Positions 8,977-16,476 of a stretch of DNA of 16,476 bases are shown here, piece by piece; within the stretch, counting starts at the first letter, position 1, and every line of letters begins with the position of its first letter. A program made the position numbers and the translations under genes. The notes beneath the pieces are model-generated. The model did no database searches and was not told where the DNA came from. It saw nothing but the letters and a program-made list of their open reading frames with translations. The DNA lies in the NCBI GenBank assembly GCA_036939975.1, contig JALLPB010001591.1:1-16476 (forward strand). Reading direction: 5' to 3'. This DNA comes from Cyclostephanos tholiformis. Lineage: Eukaryota; Bacillariophyta; Thalassiosirophyceae; Thalassiosirales; Thalassiosiraceae.

Positions 8977-9404
8977 AATTTATGGATGATGTACGATGAG
9001 GGGGGTGAATTGCAGCAGAAATGGCTTTTTTGTGTGTGGTTGTGCGTGGTTGTGCCAGGTTGTTCATGGTCTTCTTCCACCTATTTTTTTAATGAAGCAA
9101 CACCATCAAACTGTAAACCATCCATAGCAATGATTATAACCTTGACAATAGTCAAAACATATGGTTAGGCTTGTCAGACCATAAACAACCTAATTGTACT
9201 GCTTGGTTGACATCAATGGAGAATCGATGGAGAGTAAGACAAGAAAAATGAACTGGGAAAAAGTGTAGTAGCTACATAAGAGGCATCTCAGGGGAATGAA
9301 TGATTCAAAGTGGCATCTCAGGAAATGAATGATTCAAAGTCTAAACTTCTTGGAACCAGATGGCAACCAAGATACAGTTAGTAACCTCAAGTCAAGGGCT
9401 AGAA
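8977..9404. other. AT-rich spacer with a short tandem duplication
   Basis: No gene recognised. The stretch should include the upstream region of the decayed transposase. A GT-rich patch lies at 9028-9068, and a 29-30 base direct duplication at 9282-9340. CpG is rare until the MITE-like element begins. Confidence 0.4.
9282..9340 (+). repeat. Tandem duplication of about 30 bp
   Basis: Two adjacent copies start with GGCATCTCAGG and end with AATGAATGATTCAAAGT: 9282-9311 (30 bases) and 9312-9340 (29 bases). They differ by a single G/A change and one missing base. It is a simple local duplication of recent appearance. Confidence 0.9.
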
Positions 9405-9604
9405 CTACCGTTGCTGCCGGGGCATAAGAGACGCCTCCCGCCATTTTGCTTTTGAATTCCTTTTGGTCAAAAAGTGTCCCTGGGCAAAATTAAAGATCTG
9501 ATTCCTATAGTAAATTCTACGAAGAATCGGAATCCGCCCTTAAATTTTGCATAGCAAAAGCAAATAGGCGGGAGGCGTCTCTTATGCCCCGGCAACAATG
9601 GTAG
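9405..9604. mobile_element. MITE-like foldback element with 50-bp TIRs
   Basis: The left arm 9405-9454 and right arm 9555-9604 are inverted copies that differ at only a few positions: near the outer end, CCGTTGCTG against CCATTGTTG, and around the inner CCATTTTGC against CCTATTTGC. The shared core includes GGGGCATAAGAGACGCCTCC. The interior is 100 bases without coding capacity and holds a smaller inverted pair, GATTCC and GGAATC. Total length 200 bp, long TIRs and no ORF fit a miniature inverted-repeat transposable element. No clean target-site duplication is visible; AGAA occurs at 9401-9404 and 9606-9609 but is offset by one base. It sits about 430 bases upstream of the start codon of the DUF6824 gene and is less decayed than the neighbouring elements. 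Confidence 0.8.
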
Positions 9605-10032
9605 AAGAATTGTGTGGGCTGTATGGGTATGGGTGAAATAATACAAAATCTATGGTACAAAGTGAAATTGTAGGCAGCAACTTGAAAAAAACGTCTGCCC
9701 ACACTAGACGATGAGCCCACTTTGTCTAACATGATGTTATTAATGAGAATTCCTCTGCTCTCTGAGGTCATGCAATCGTCTGGCCATCCAACCAGCGACA
9801 AAGCATATGTCCTTGAGTCTCGAGTAAAGTATTGATTCCCACGAAAGGGGTTTGGAACCTCCACGGCCAAACAACACAAGAGAACACGATTCCTCTTGGT
9901 TCGTGGTGGCGCTTCTCTCGTATCATCTCTATCATCAGTATAACATGCTATTCATTCTATGACCAAAAGTTAGTAATAGTTAACGGATAACCGACACATT
10001 AAGAAGGTTCGAGAGGTTCACTTTCTGAGGCA
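9605..10032. other. 5' flank of the DUF6824 gene
   Basis: The presumed promoter and 5' UTR. CpG is more frequent here than in the repeat islands. A - strand frame across 9517-9879 starts only with TTG and runs into the MITE arm, so it is not called. The last 20 or more bases before the ATG (GAGAGGTTCAC and following) are also found, mutated, before the duplicated copy near 3345. Confidence 0.45.
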
Positions 10033-12018
10033 ATGGAAAAGATGAGCGAATCGATCGAGCGGCGATTCTTTCTGAAGCCGCGGTATGAAATCGGGGATGA
10101 AGTCTATGCGGCATGGATGGGTGCTAGCCGTGCCGGTCGCGTCGTGTCTTTCCGCGAGGTATCTGATGGAGGAAAGGGAGATGGTGGTGAGGATGTGGCA
10201 TCCTACGGCCCGATTCGTACATACGAAATAAAATTTGGCAACGAGCAGCTGCTGCTGACAGATATGACGAAGGCGACGTCTGGATCGGTCATCGATGGAA
10301 TCCCAGAACACGTCGTCGTGTCAAAGAGGGATTATTTACTGTCAACTTCTCACGGTGTCGCTCACGAGTGGAAGGGAGTTCGAAATGTAGTTGACAAATT
10401 TTCGGATGATCTATGGGCAAAATATGTCGGTTGGTACGCGGCTGTCATTTGGGGGGGGGGCGAAACTGATGCAGAACGATTTTTTCCCCGATTGTCCGAT
10501 GCAATAAACGCATACGATACATCTGTTGTCCGAATCAAGGGCTTCAAGACTAAACCTGACGACCTGAACATACCAGAAAATTGGGATTGGCTCTTTACGA
10601 CGAATGGGAATGTGGAACATGATAAGAATTTACTACCGGAACAATTGGACGATGTCTACAAGCGGGAGAGGGAATTAGCCGTTAAGATGGCACTGGACGA
10701 AGAAAGGCTAAAGCACCTAAATATGCAAATCAAATTGCGCATGGAGCTGAGGGAAAGCTACGACAAGGAGATGGCAGCAACGAAGAAAATTCATGATGAG
10801 GTGATGGCGTTTGCCGTGGAGAGGGCCAGGGCAGATATGCTACTGCATCATCACAATGAGACAGAACAGTTAAGAGCAGAATTGAAGGAGCATTATGATA
10901 AAGAAAAGACCAAGGCCGTCGAGGAGGCGAAGGCTGGACTAAGGAGAGAAATGCAATTGGCGATCGATCACGAGAAGGAACTTAGGAAAAAAATGGAATT
11001 GGAAATCTGTCACGAAAAGGATATGGCATTGCATTGGCTTCATGTTAAGGTGATGGAGAAGCAGCGACAGCAACAGCAGAGGAAGTTAGCAGAAGCTGGG
11101 GCTCAGGGATTAGACCCCACGAACAAGTCACTTGTGAGGGCTCGTGATGGCGGCGATGATATGTTGGCGTTTATGACTAGACAAAAGCGTGTCAAGTTAG
11201 TGGGGAATGAAAGTGACTCCAACTGTGTAGTTAGTGTTTCTAGGGAGGTATCACTGACCACAAATCGAGAAGAAATCAAGGAAGTGGGGAGCCCTAATCT
11301 AGAAAATGTACCTATTGAAAGTAGCCCGCTACTTTCATTGAATGGATCGAGCAGTGAACACTCAAAACCCTTCTCGAAAGAACTTGCTGTGGTGCCACTT
11401 GCGCCGCCGGTGTGTCTCTCTCATGCTACGCAAACTAAATCAAAGATGCTCGACGGCAAAAGTCCGTCCAAATTTCAAACAGCCGATGACGATGACCGAA
11501 GCAATGAACTTGGTGGGCATCACACTGCGGTTGAAGCATTATTGTTTGCTGCAGAAAGGGTGGAATCCCGCAAAATTAGTGCTGAATCTATGACTGCTGG
11601 CCCTTCTATTGAAGAATTCGCTCCCACCGCCACTTCATCAAAACTGACATCACTGGTCACGAGTAAAAAAAAAAATAGACACGGACGTATACTGGATGAA
11701 TCTAAAACCATCGAACCTGCCGATGATGACGTTCTATTAGGTAGAGGAGGGTATGTCAACATCCACCCAGGAAACATAAAATTTCGTGAGAAGGCTCTAG
11801 AACTTCGACCGTGGTACGAGTCCAGCACAAAGGAGGAAAAGTACAACATATCGAAAGTTTTAATTGAGAGCGTTAGGGGCAATGGACATCGTTTCCTCGA
11901 GAAGGGATCAGATGGATTGTGGCATGAGGTATCCGGAAATGGTGTCCGGAAAAAGGCGAGCCAATCACTCAGGGAGCGCGTCAGGGAGAAAATGATAATT
12001 TCTACTCCTTCTTTATGA
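10033..12018 (+). CDS. DUF6824 protein with Tudor-like, AP2-like and coiled-coil regions
   Basis: An intact, intronless 661-residue frame. Residues 17-105 (YEIGDEVYAAWMGASRAGRV, then RTYEIKFGN and IPEHVVVSKRDYLL) look like a Tudor/SGF29-type barrel that binds modified histone tails or similar ligands. Residues 110-188 (WKGVRNVVDK, LWAKYVGWYAAVI, FPRLSDAINAYDTSVVRIKG, DLNIPENW) have the order of an AP2 DNA-binding domain: GVR, W..A.I, F..L.DA..AYD, then a Leu-Asn-x-Pro end. Residues 205-350 are a charged coiled coil, with a QRQQQQRK patch at the end. Residues 564-652 are a DUF6824 domain (DDDVLLGRGG, HPGNIKFREKALEL, KYNISKVLIESV, GHRFLEKGSDGLWHEV, KKASQSLRERV). KKKNRHGR before it could be a nuclear localisation signal. 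A role as a nuclear chromatin or transcription factor is inference. Codons carry many CpG, unlike the flanks. A G10 run at 10451-10460 lies in the AP2-like region, but the frame continues normally through it. Confidence 0.85.
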   Translation: MEKMSESIERRFFLKPRYEIGDEVYAAWMGASRAGRVVSFREVSDGGKGDGGEDVASYGPIRTYEIKFGNEQLLLTDMTKATSGSVIDGIPEHVVVSKRDYLLSTSHGVAHEWKGVRNVVDKFSDDLWAKYVGWYAAVIWGGGETDAERFFPRLSDAINAYDTSVVRIKGFKTKPDDLNIPENWDWLFTTNGNVEHDKNLLPEQLDDVYKRERELAVKMALDEERLKHLNMQIKLRMELRESYDKEMAATKKIHDEVMAFAVERARADMLLHHHNETEQLRAELKEHYDKEKTKAVEEAKAGLRREMQLAIDHEKELRKKMELEICHEKDMALHWLHVKVMEKQRQQQQRKLAEAGAQGLDPTNKSLVRARDGGDDMLAFMTRQKRVKLVGNESDSNCVVSVSREVSLTTNREEIKEVGSPNLENVPIESSPLLSLNGSSSEHSKPFSKELAVVPLAPPVCLSHATQTKSKMLDGKSPSKFQTADDDDRSNELGGHHTAVEALLFAAERVESRKISAESMTAGPSIEEFAPTATSSKLTSLVTSKKKNRHGRILDESKTIEPADDDVLLGRGGYVNIHPGNIKFREKALELRPWYESSTKEEKYNISKVLIESVRGNGHRFLEKGSDGLWHEVSGNGVRKKASQSLRERVREKMIISTPSL

Positions 12019-12182
12019 TTAGGTGTCATGTATAAACCTTGTTGTAAAATGCATTGATAATTATTGTGTGTGATAATATGATACAAACTAAAAAACAATC
12101 CATTTAGAAAAACTATGCAACGCATCATTATTGAAAAGGAATGGGCGGCTTCATTGTTATTTATCCAAGAACCTAACTTATA
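12019..12182 (+). other. 3' flank of the DUF6824 gene
   Basis: An AT-rich stretch directly after the stop codon, with TGTAAAATGCATTGATAATTA near 12041-12061. It probably contains the 3' UTR and cleavage site. No specific signal can be assigned with confidence. Confidence 0.4.
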
Positions 12183-12480
12183 GTGAAAAAGGGACACAGT
12201 AGGGATATGAGCCTAAATAAAGACACCATTGCTGGAGTTGATTTTGATAATGCCAAGTCAAACTACTTGCAGCTTGAGCTTACAGATGAGAACGGAGTCT
12301 GCTACTATGCTAATGATATATTGCTGCCATCCACTGCTTCATGGATTTTGGTTTGGTGCAGGCCATTGAGGGTTGCAAACTTGCAAAAAGAAATAACTAT
12401 CATGTTTTTTGTCCAATGAGGATGATAGGTATTATATTTAATGTGATTTGCTTTAAAAATGACACACAAGAGAACACAAA
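12183..12480 (+). pseudogene. Possible decayed coding fragment, unassigned
   Basis: A + strand frame reads KDTIAGVDFDNAKSNYLQL, ELTDENGVCYYANDILLPST (about 12217-12335) and stays open to 12419. After a frameshift near 12350 another frame continues with LVQAIEGCKLAKRNNYHVF to about 12486. The composition (Asp, Asn, Glu, Tyr, Leu) looks protein-like, whereas the surroundings do not. There is no recognisable family and no strong start. It may be a relic of a transposable-element gene. Confidence 0.25.
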
Positions 12481-12486
12481 CATTTA

Positions 12487-13085
12487 AACAATAACATGCT
12501 TGTTTGACCCCCCCCCCCAACAAAGTATTCACTCATCTTAGCTTATCACTCCAATCTCATGAATATATTATTACCCTCTAAACATAATCGGACCTAATTA
12601 GTTTGTTAATAGGGTAGAAGTGTAGGGCACCCTCTCTTCACCATCACCACCCTAGTATGCTGTGATCTAAGCAGCAATGAAGAGTTGATGCAAATGCTAG
12701 ATTTTTTTTGTTGCACAGCCAGAATTGGATTCTGAGATATTAAAATAGAATTATGATCCAATTACAGTACTGATTTCCATGGTACTTGACTTTCACTCAT
12801 CCCCAATTTCTTAGAAATCTATATTGGTCTGACATGGATCTGTACTTAGATGTGTATCAGTACACTGTATACTGGTACACTGATATGTAATAGTATGATG
12901 ATCATCAACATTAGGATTCACATCAACATTTGAGTGAAAAGCATGCAGTTTTTGCTGATTCAAAAACAATAGAATTATTTTTTGTTTGTTTTTTATTACA
13001 ATGAGAGGGGGCTGTGAATCTGCCACTGGCGGCACCACAATGAGCCTCCTCCACTGCCCACCAATCAGAGCCACCTCCCATATGG
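12487..13085. other. AT-rich stretch, possible 3' end of the copia relic
   Basis: No gene recognised. It contains an 11-base C run at 12508-12518. It lies directly downstream (in the - strand sense) of the decayed copia Pol, so the 3' LTR would be expected here, but I could not find a matching LTR on the other side by eye. Confidence 0.35.
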
Positions 13086-14931
13086 TCACACACCTCCCAA
13101 ACCCAATTGCAGATGGGGAAAAGGTGCCAAACCTAAAAAACCTCCCCCAACCTGATTCCGGTTGGCAAAGATTGAGGAATTAGGAGCTAAGACTGGTGAA
13201 TTGATTGGGGCATTGTCGAGATCAACAGCCCCAAAAATTATAGCTGCTTTTCTTGTGTTGACCTCCTCTTGGAATGGGCTTGTGCTGAGAGTTCTCAGCT
13301 ATTCTTGTTGATGCAGTGTGGAAAGCCGCTCTCTGGCATCAAGAGTGACCTTTGGTAGGTGGTGGAGATTAAATGCTAGGAGGATTGCACTTGTGTTATC
13401 TTGATCTAAAAGGGACGGGTCCATGTTGTTATGCCCATAGGATGTACTTCAGGGAGTCATTGACTCCCACTAACTTGGCTTTGGTGGAGCTTTTCATATT
13501 CATTTTATGTTTCCAACAATAACTTGATGCTTTTCTTTGGCCAAACCTCATTCTAGCCCCCTTATGACCTCAACAATCATGGCTCACCTGTATGCTATGC
13601 CCACCTTCCATAGCTGCATGAGACAATCAGCAGATAGGATCAAGGGCACATGTAGGGTCCTCTTGAGATACTCAAGGAAACCCTTTGGTTTATCCCAGTC
13701 ATCTTCATTGGGTTATATTACTCTTGCTCTCATGGTCAGGACTCCTACCATGAGCTGGATATCCCTGCTGGTTCAGGCACTAAAAAAAGGAGTTGGTCAA
13801 TGGCATTATGAAAGATTGTAGCCTGTTAACTGCTCCTCTGGAAGTGGTCATGTGTTGCCCTTGGGCCTGACCTCATACAAGTGGTTAGTGGCAGCTGTGG
13901 TTTGTCATATTTATGGTCACCTTCTTGTTACTCAAAAATTCAAGGATAATTCCTAGATAGTCATGAACTTTTCTGCATTGTCCTATTACCGCTCTGTTGT
14001 ATGTGGAGCTTAACCAATCCCAGGACACTTTGAGGTCATGGTAGTGCCAACACATGTTTTATGTGGAGCTTAGCCACTCCCCGAATGTTGTAATTGGGAC
14101 ACTTTGAGGTCATTCTTATGCCAACATACTGTCATTTGATGGTTTTTGACCACCGGGTTGTTGTTTGCAACATTTGGGCTTATGGATTAAGTTCAAACCC
14201 ATGGTTCTCAATATCAGAAACCAGTTGTCAATAAAAAAGAAGTGCTCATCATAGAATCACCTTCTTTATTTTAACATATCAATCCTGTCACTGTGTCCTA
14301 CCATCCACAGCACACATTTGTCCCTTGATCAATTTGTATTTGCTTTTTTCCTTTGTTAGTAGTGTATCCATTCCAATTTGACAAAATACTTTTGTGTTAT
14401 GCAGAATAGGTGTTGCTTTGCTGAGTTTGTCAGCCAAGAACATTATGATGCCAATGCGGATTATTGCCAAGTGTGGTCCTCTTCTGGGTTCGTACTTTGC
14501 ATGCATGAGGAGCTTGTAGACATGGTAGCAAGTTCTTGTCCCTCTGTTTTTATTGCAAAACTTATGTGCACCATCCAATTTGTCATCAGCCTCATTCAGC
14601 TCATCAGGGGCGTTGTAGTCTTCACTCAATGAGGTCATGTTGTTGAAGCTGCTGCCTCATGATTTGGTGCCTGGTGTTGTACAGGCAGCTCAGCCATGGC
14701 AATGATGCTTTGTCAATGTTGCAGATTACTTTCATTTTGTATTTTGATGGTGTCAGAGTGACCAATCATCAGGTGGTTGCTAGTGTCAACTCCTGCATTG
14801 TTGACTGGTTCCAAGCTGGCATTACTGGCAGCAGCCACATTCTCTGTGATGTCATGCGCACCAGGGATCTCTTGTTCAATGGTAGGAATAGGCTGATTTC
14901 TGGCAAGGAGCACTTCTAGCACCTCAGCCAT
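13086..14931 (-). pseudogene. Decayed Ty1/copia Pol (RT and RNase H)
   Basis: Read on the - strand, Pol landmarks occur in the correct order through frame changes. 14931-14713 is an acidic linker (LARNQPIPTIEQEIPGAHD). 14638-14288 ends in CAVDGRTQ, matching the conserved ADGRKQ stretch before reverse transcriptase. FELNP (about 14200) and WHKNDLKVSQ (14094-14126) correspond to the copia RT stretch normally read as W.VDDLK.S. KVHDYLGI (about 13965) follows, then NEDDWDKPKGFLEYLKRTLH (13650-13709). RNase H shows GHKGARM, KSSTKAKLVGVNDS (13453-13494) and LLDQDNTSAILL (13377-13412), matching the KSSTEAEL and YQDN.SAI signatures. The last frame ends at 13086. The VDD catalytic pair is changed to KND, the frames are broken many times, and a segment of the RT is duplicated at 14000-14128. 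No integrase was identified. The element is dead. Confidence 0.85.
14000..14128 (-). repeat. Tandem duplication inside the decayed RT
   Basis: TATGTGGAGCTTA begins at 14000 and again at 14060, and both units carry GGACACTTTGAGGTCAT and end in TGCCAACA. On the - strand each unit encodes a copy of the DLKVS stretch of the reverse transcriptase. The units are about 60 and 69 bases long, because the second carries extra sequence around CCGAATGTTG. Confidence 0.8.
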
Positions 14932-16476
14932 GAGTATGGGATTGAGGAATCATCCTTGATGAGGTTTTGTGTGGTCATCCACTTCATAGTTCCACTCAAA
15001 CAATATGTCATAACAATCAGCAAAGTCAAATGATCTTGACATGGCCCCAATCAGTTGTAGTGTTTGACTTTTTTAGGCATACCTCTCAACAAGCTAAAGT
15101 TGTTCTGGCATGATCAGACTTATAACAATAAAATTCATCTAAGTTGCAATTAATTTTATGACCAAATATGATCATACTAGTTCCTAGGTATGTATGATGC
15201 TAAAAAACTTTTCTATTTTTTGGTTTTGGATGGGTGTGAAACATAATTGATAGGTTGGGAATTCCGATTTATTTTTAGATTTTTGTGACCCCCTTATCAG
15301 AAGTGGAATTCTGGTTCCAGTTGGAATTTCATAAATTTTGGTTAGAAAAACTTTCAGAATACTTGTTGGTGGTTGTCCTTCAAATTCAGAATTCAGATTC
15401 CAATTTCCAGTATTCCAGAAAATTCCAGACTTATACCGGCAAAAAGGACACCTCGAGGATTCCTTGCTCTTCTTGTTGAAATCATGTAGATGTCTTTTTG
15501 GTGGGATGCTTTTTCCAATGTATGATATTTGAATATTCTTAAATGGCAGGAAAGAGTTCCAAATTGAATGAAAATTGTGGGAATAATTTTTACACATTGC
15601 TGTGTTGCAACAATTGACATCAATTATACGACGTACAGTGGTTGTATTCCTCTTCAAAATTGGATCCACTGGAGGGCAGTGGTTCGGGGGAGTCCATGGT
15701 GTCAGCAATTTATATTTTTTCGTTATGTGTTGCGTTTTTGGTGTGCAAGTGGCTATTGGTTGTTGAGATAGAGTCTGCCATTAGTCTCACAGGTACTTAA
15801 ATAAAAACCCTATTTATGTAGTGTTTAGTATAAAAGAGGCTCCAATTTTTCTTTCAAAAACATCACTTACTTCATACGTTGGACTAAGTATGAAAAATCA
15901 CTGCACCTTCATTGTTGTTCTTGATTAAAATAAAAATTTCTTCAAACAAAAAATTATTAGCAATACAAATAATTAGTTTGAATAGAGTGTAATACCATAT
16001 GACATGCAGTGAAAGCAATCAAAAATACAATAATCAGAAAGCCAAGTACTCTAATTGCCAGGCCAGTGTACAATAGATTTTTGTATGGTTCCTACGTAGA
16101 TAGTTGATTTACAAACCAAAACACAGCACAAAAATGCCCACAACCATGATCTCACCATGACAAAGTGCGGAAACTTAGTCAATCAAAATTTGGCTCCAAC
16201 AATGACAAACTGCATATTGCCAGAACTGTCTTGCAAATAGGGAGAGGACTATTAGTTCAAAACATGCTCGTTATGTAGTAACTGTGAAGATAGCAAAGTG
16301 TGGGAAAGCAACATATGATTTTCTTGCAATTATGCTTTGGCTGCATGATGCTTCAGCTGTGTGTCCTATGGTAATTATATTTTTCTATAGGATAATATTT
16401 GAGATAATAGTGACCTAGGCAGGTGGATAACTCCTCTCCTGAAGTGAAAAACGAGTGGAAAACGAGTTACATGTAG
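14932..16476. other. AT-rich region with unassigned fragments
   Basis: No gene recognised over about 1.5 kb. A - strand frame at 15184-15708 is open for 174 codons but begins only at TTG. A second - strand frame starts at an ATG at 15697 (MDSPEPLPSSGSNFEEEYNH) and stops after about 25 codons. Another - strand stretch near 14980-15060 (SFDFADCYDILFEWNYEVDD) may belong to the copia polyprotein upstream of the linker. Near 16150-16260 a + strand frame (KFGSNNDKLHIARTVLQIGR) looks protein-like but cannot be placed. The region 15145-15190 resembles the 6165-6478 repeat units. Confidence 0.35.
15296..15430. repeat. Degenerate ATTCCAG/CTGGAAT-rich patch
   Basis: Short words related to ATTCCAG or its complement recur irregularly: GGTTCCAGTTGGAATTTC, AGATTCCAATTTCCAG and TATTCCAGAAAATTCCAG. 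The spacing is uneven, so it is low-complexity or decayed satellite-like sequence rather than a regular array. It explains part of the long stop-free frames in this area. Confidence 0.5.

Noticed and set aside
9517..9879. A 120-codon - strand frame upstream of the DUF6824 gene
   Set aside because: It has only a TTG start, with the first ATG at residue 37, and its end runs through the right arm of the MITE-like element. It could contain a real exon but there is no support.
11520..12197. A 225-codon - strand frame overlapping the 3' end of the DUF6824 gene
   Set aside because: It is antisense to the conserved DUF6824 domain; no motif was seen and the + strand gene fully explains the sequence.
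12857..12885. A near-palindrome around ATCAGTACACTG and GGTACACTGAT
   Set aside because: The arms match only with gaps and the sequence is AT-rich; it is within what chance allows.
1..16476. tRNA, rRNA, CRISPR arrays and bacterial operon signals
   Set aside because: None was seen on reading both strands; the repeats present are irregular or few, and the genes have eukaryotic features.

Overview
The window looks like nuclear DNA of a stramenopile alga, most likely a diatom. The main reason is the gene at 10033-12018, whose C-terminus is a clear DUF6824 domain (core motif VLLGRGG, then HPGN and KKASQSLRERV), a domain I associate mainly with diatoms. One gene has a short GT-AG intron. The decayed Ty1/copia Pol also reads like the diatom copia lineages. 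No tRNA, rRNA, CRISPR array or prokaryote-type operon was seen.

Layout. (1) 1-2746 is GC- and CpG-rich and holds two head-to-tail genes on the + strand: a DUF3228-family protein (105-1043) and an alpha/beta-hydrolase-like protein in two exons (1478-2010 and 2131-2746). (2) 2747-9404 is AT-rich and CpG-poor and has no intact gene. It holds a degenerate copy of the 5' end of the downstream DUF6824 gene (about 3341-3783), a decayed retrotransposon gag-like gene on the - strand (4472-5992), tandem repeats of about 112 bp (6165-6478), a decayed + strand fragment (6580-7061) and a decayed piggyBac-like DDE transposase on the - strand (7069-8976). (3) 9405-9604 is a 200-bp MITE-like foldback element with nearly identical 50-bp terminal inverted repeats. 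(4) 10033-12018 is an intact 661-codon intronless gene: Tudor-like region, AP2-like region, long coiled coil, DUF6824. (5) 12019-16476 is again AT-rich and CpG-poor, with a decayed Ty1/copia Pol on the - strand (13086-14931) and unassigned fragments.

How it fits together: three ordinary host genes are separated by old, heavily mutated transposable-element sequence. Nothing indicates that the genes act as one pathway. The clearest dynamic signals are the duplication and CpG-biased decay of the DUF6824 gene's 5' end, and the repeat islands sitting directly against CpG-rich genes. I found no convincing new multi-gene system. The most novel item is the domain combination of the 661-residue protein. 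All assignments come from reading the sequence by eye; no database search was run.
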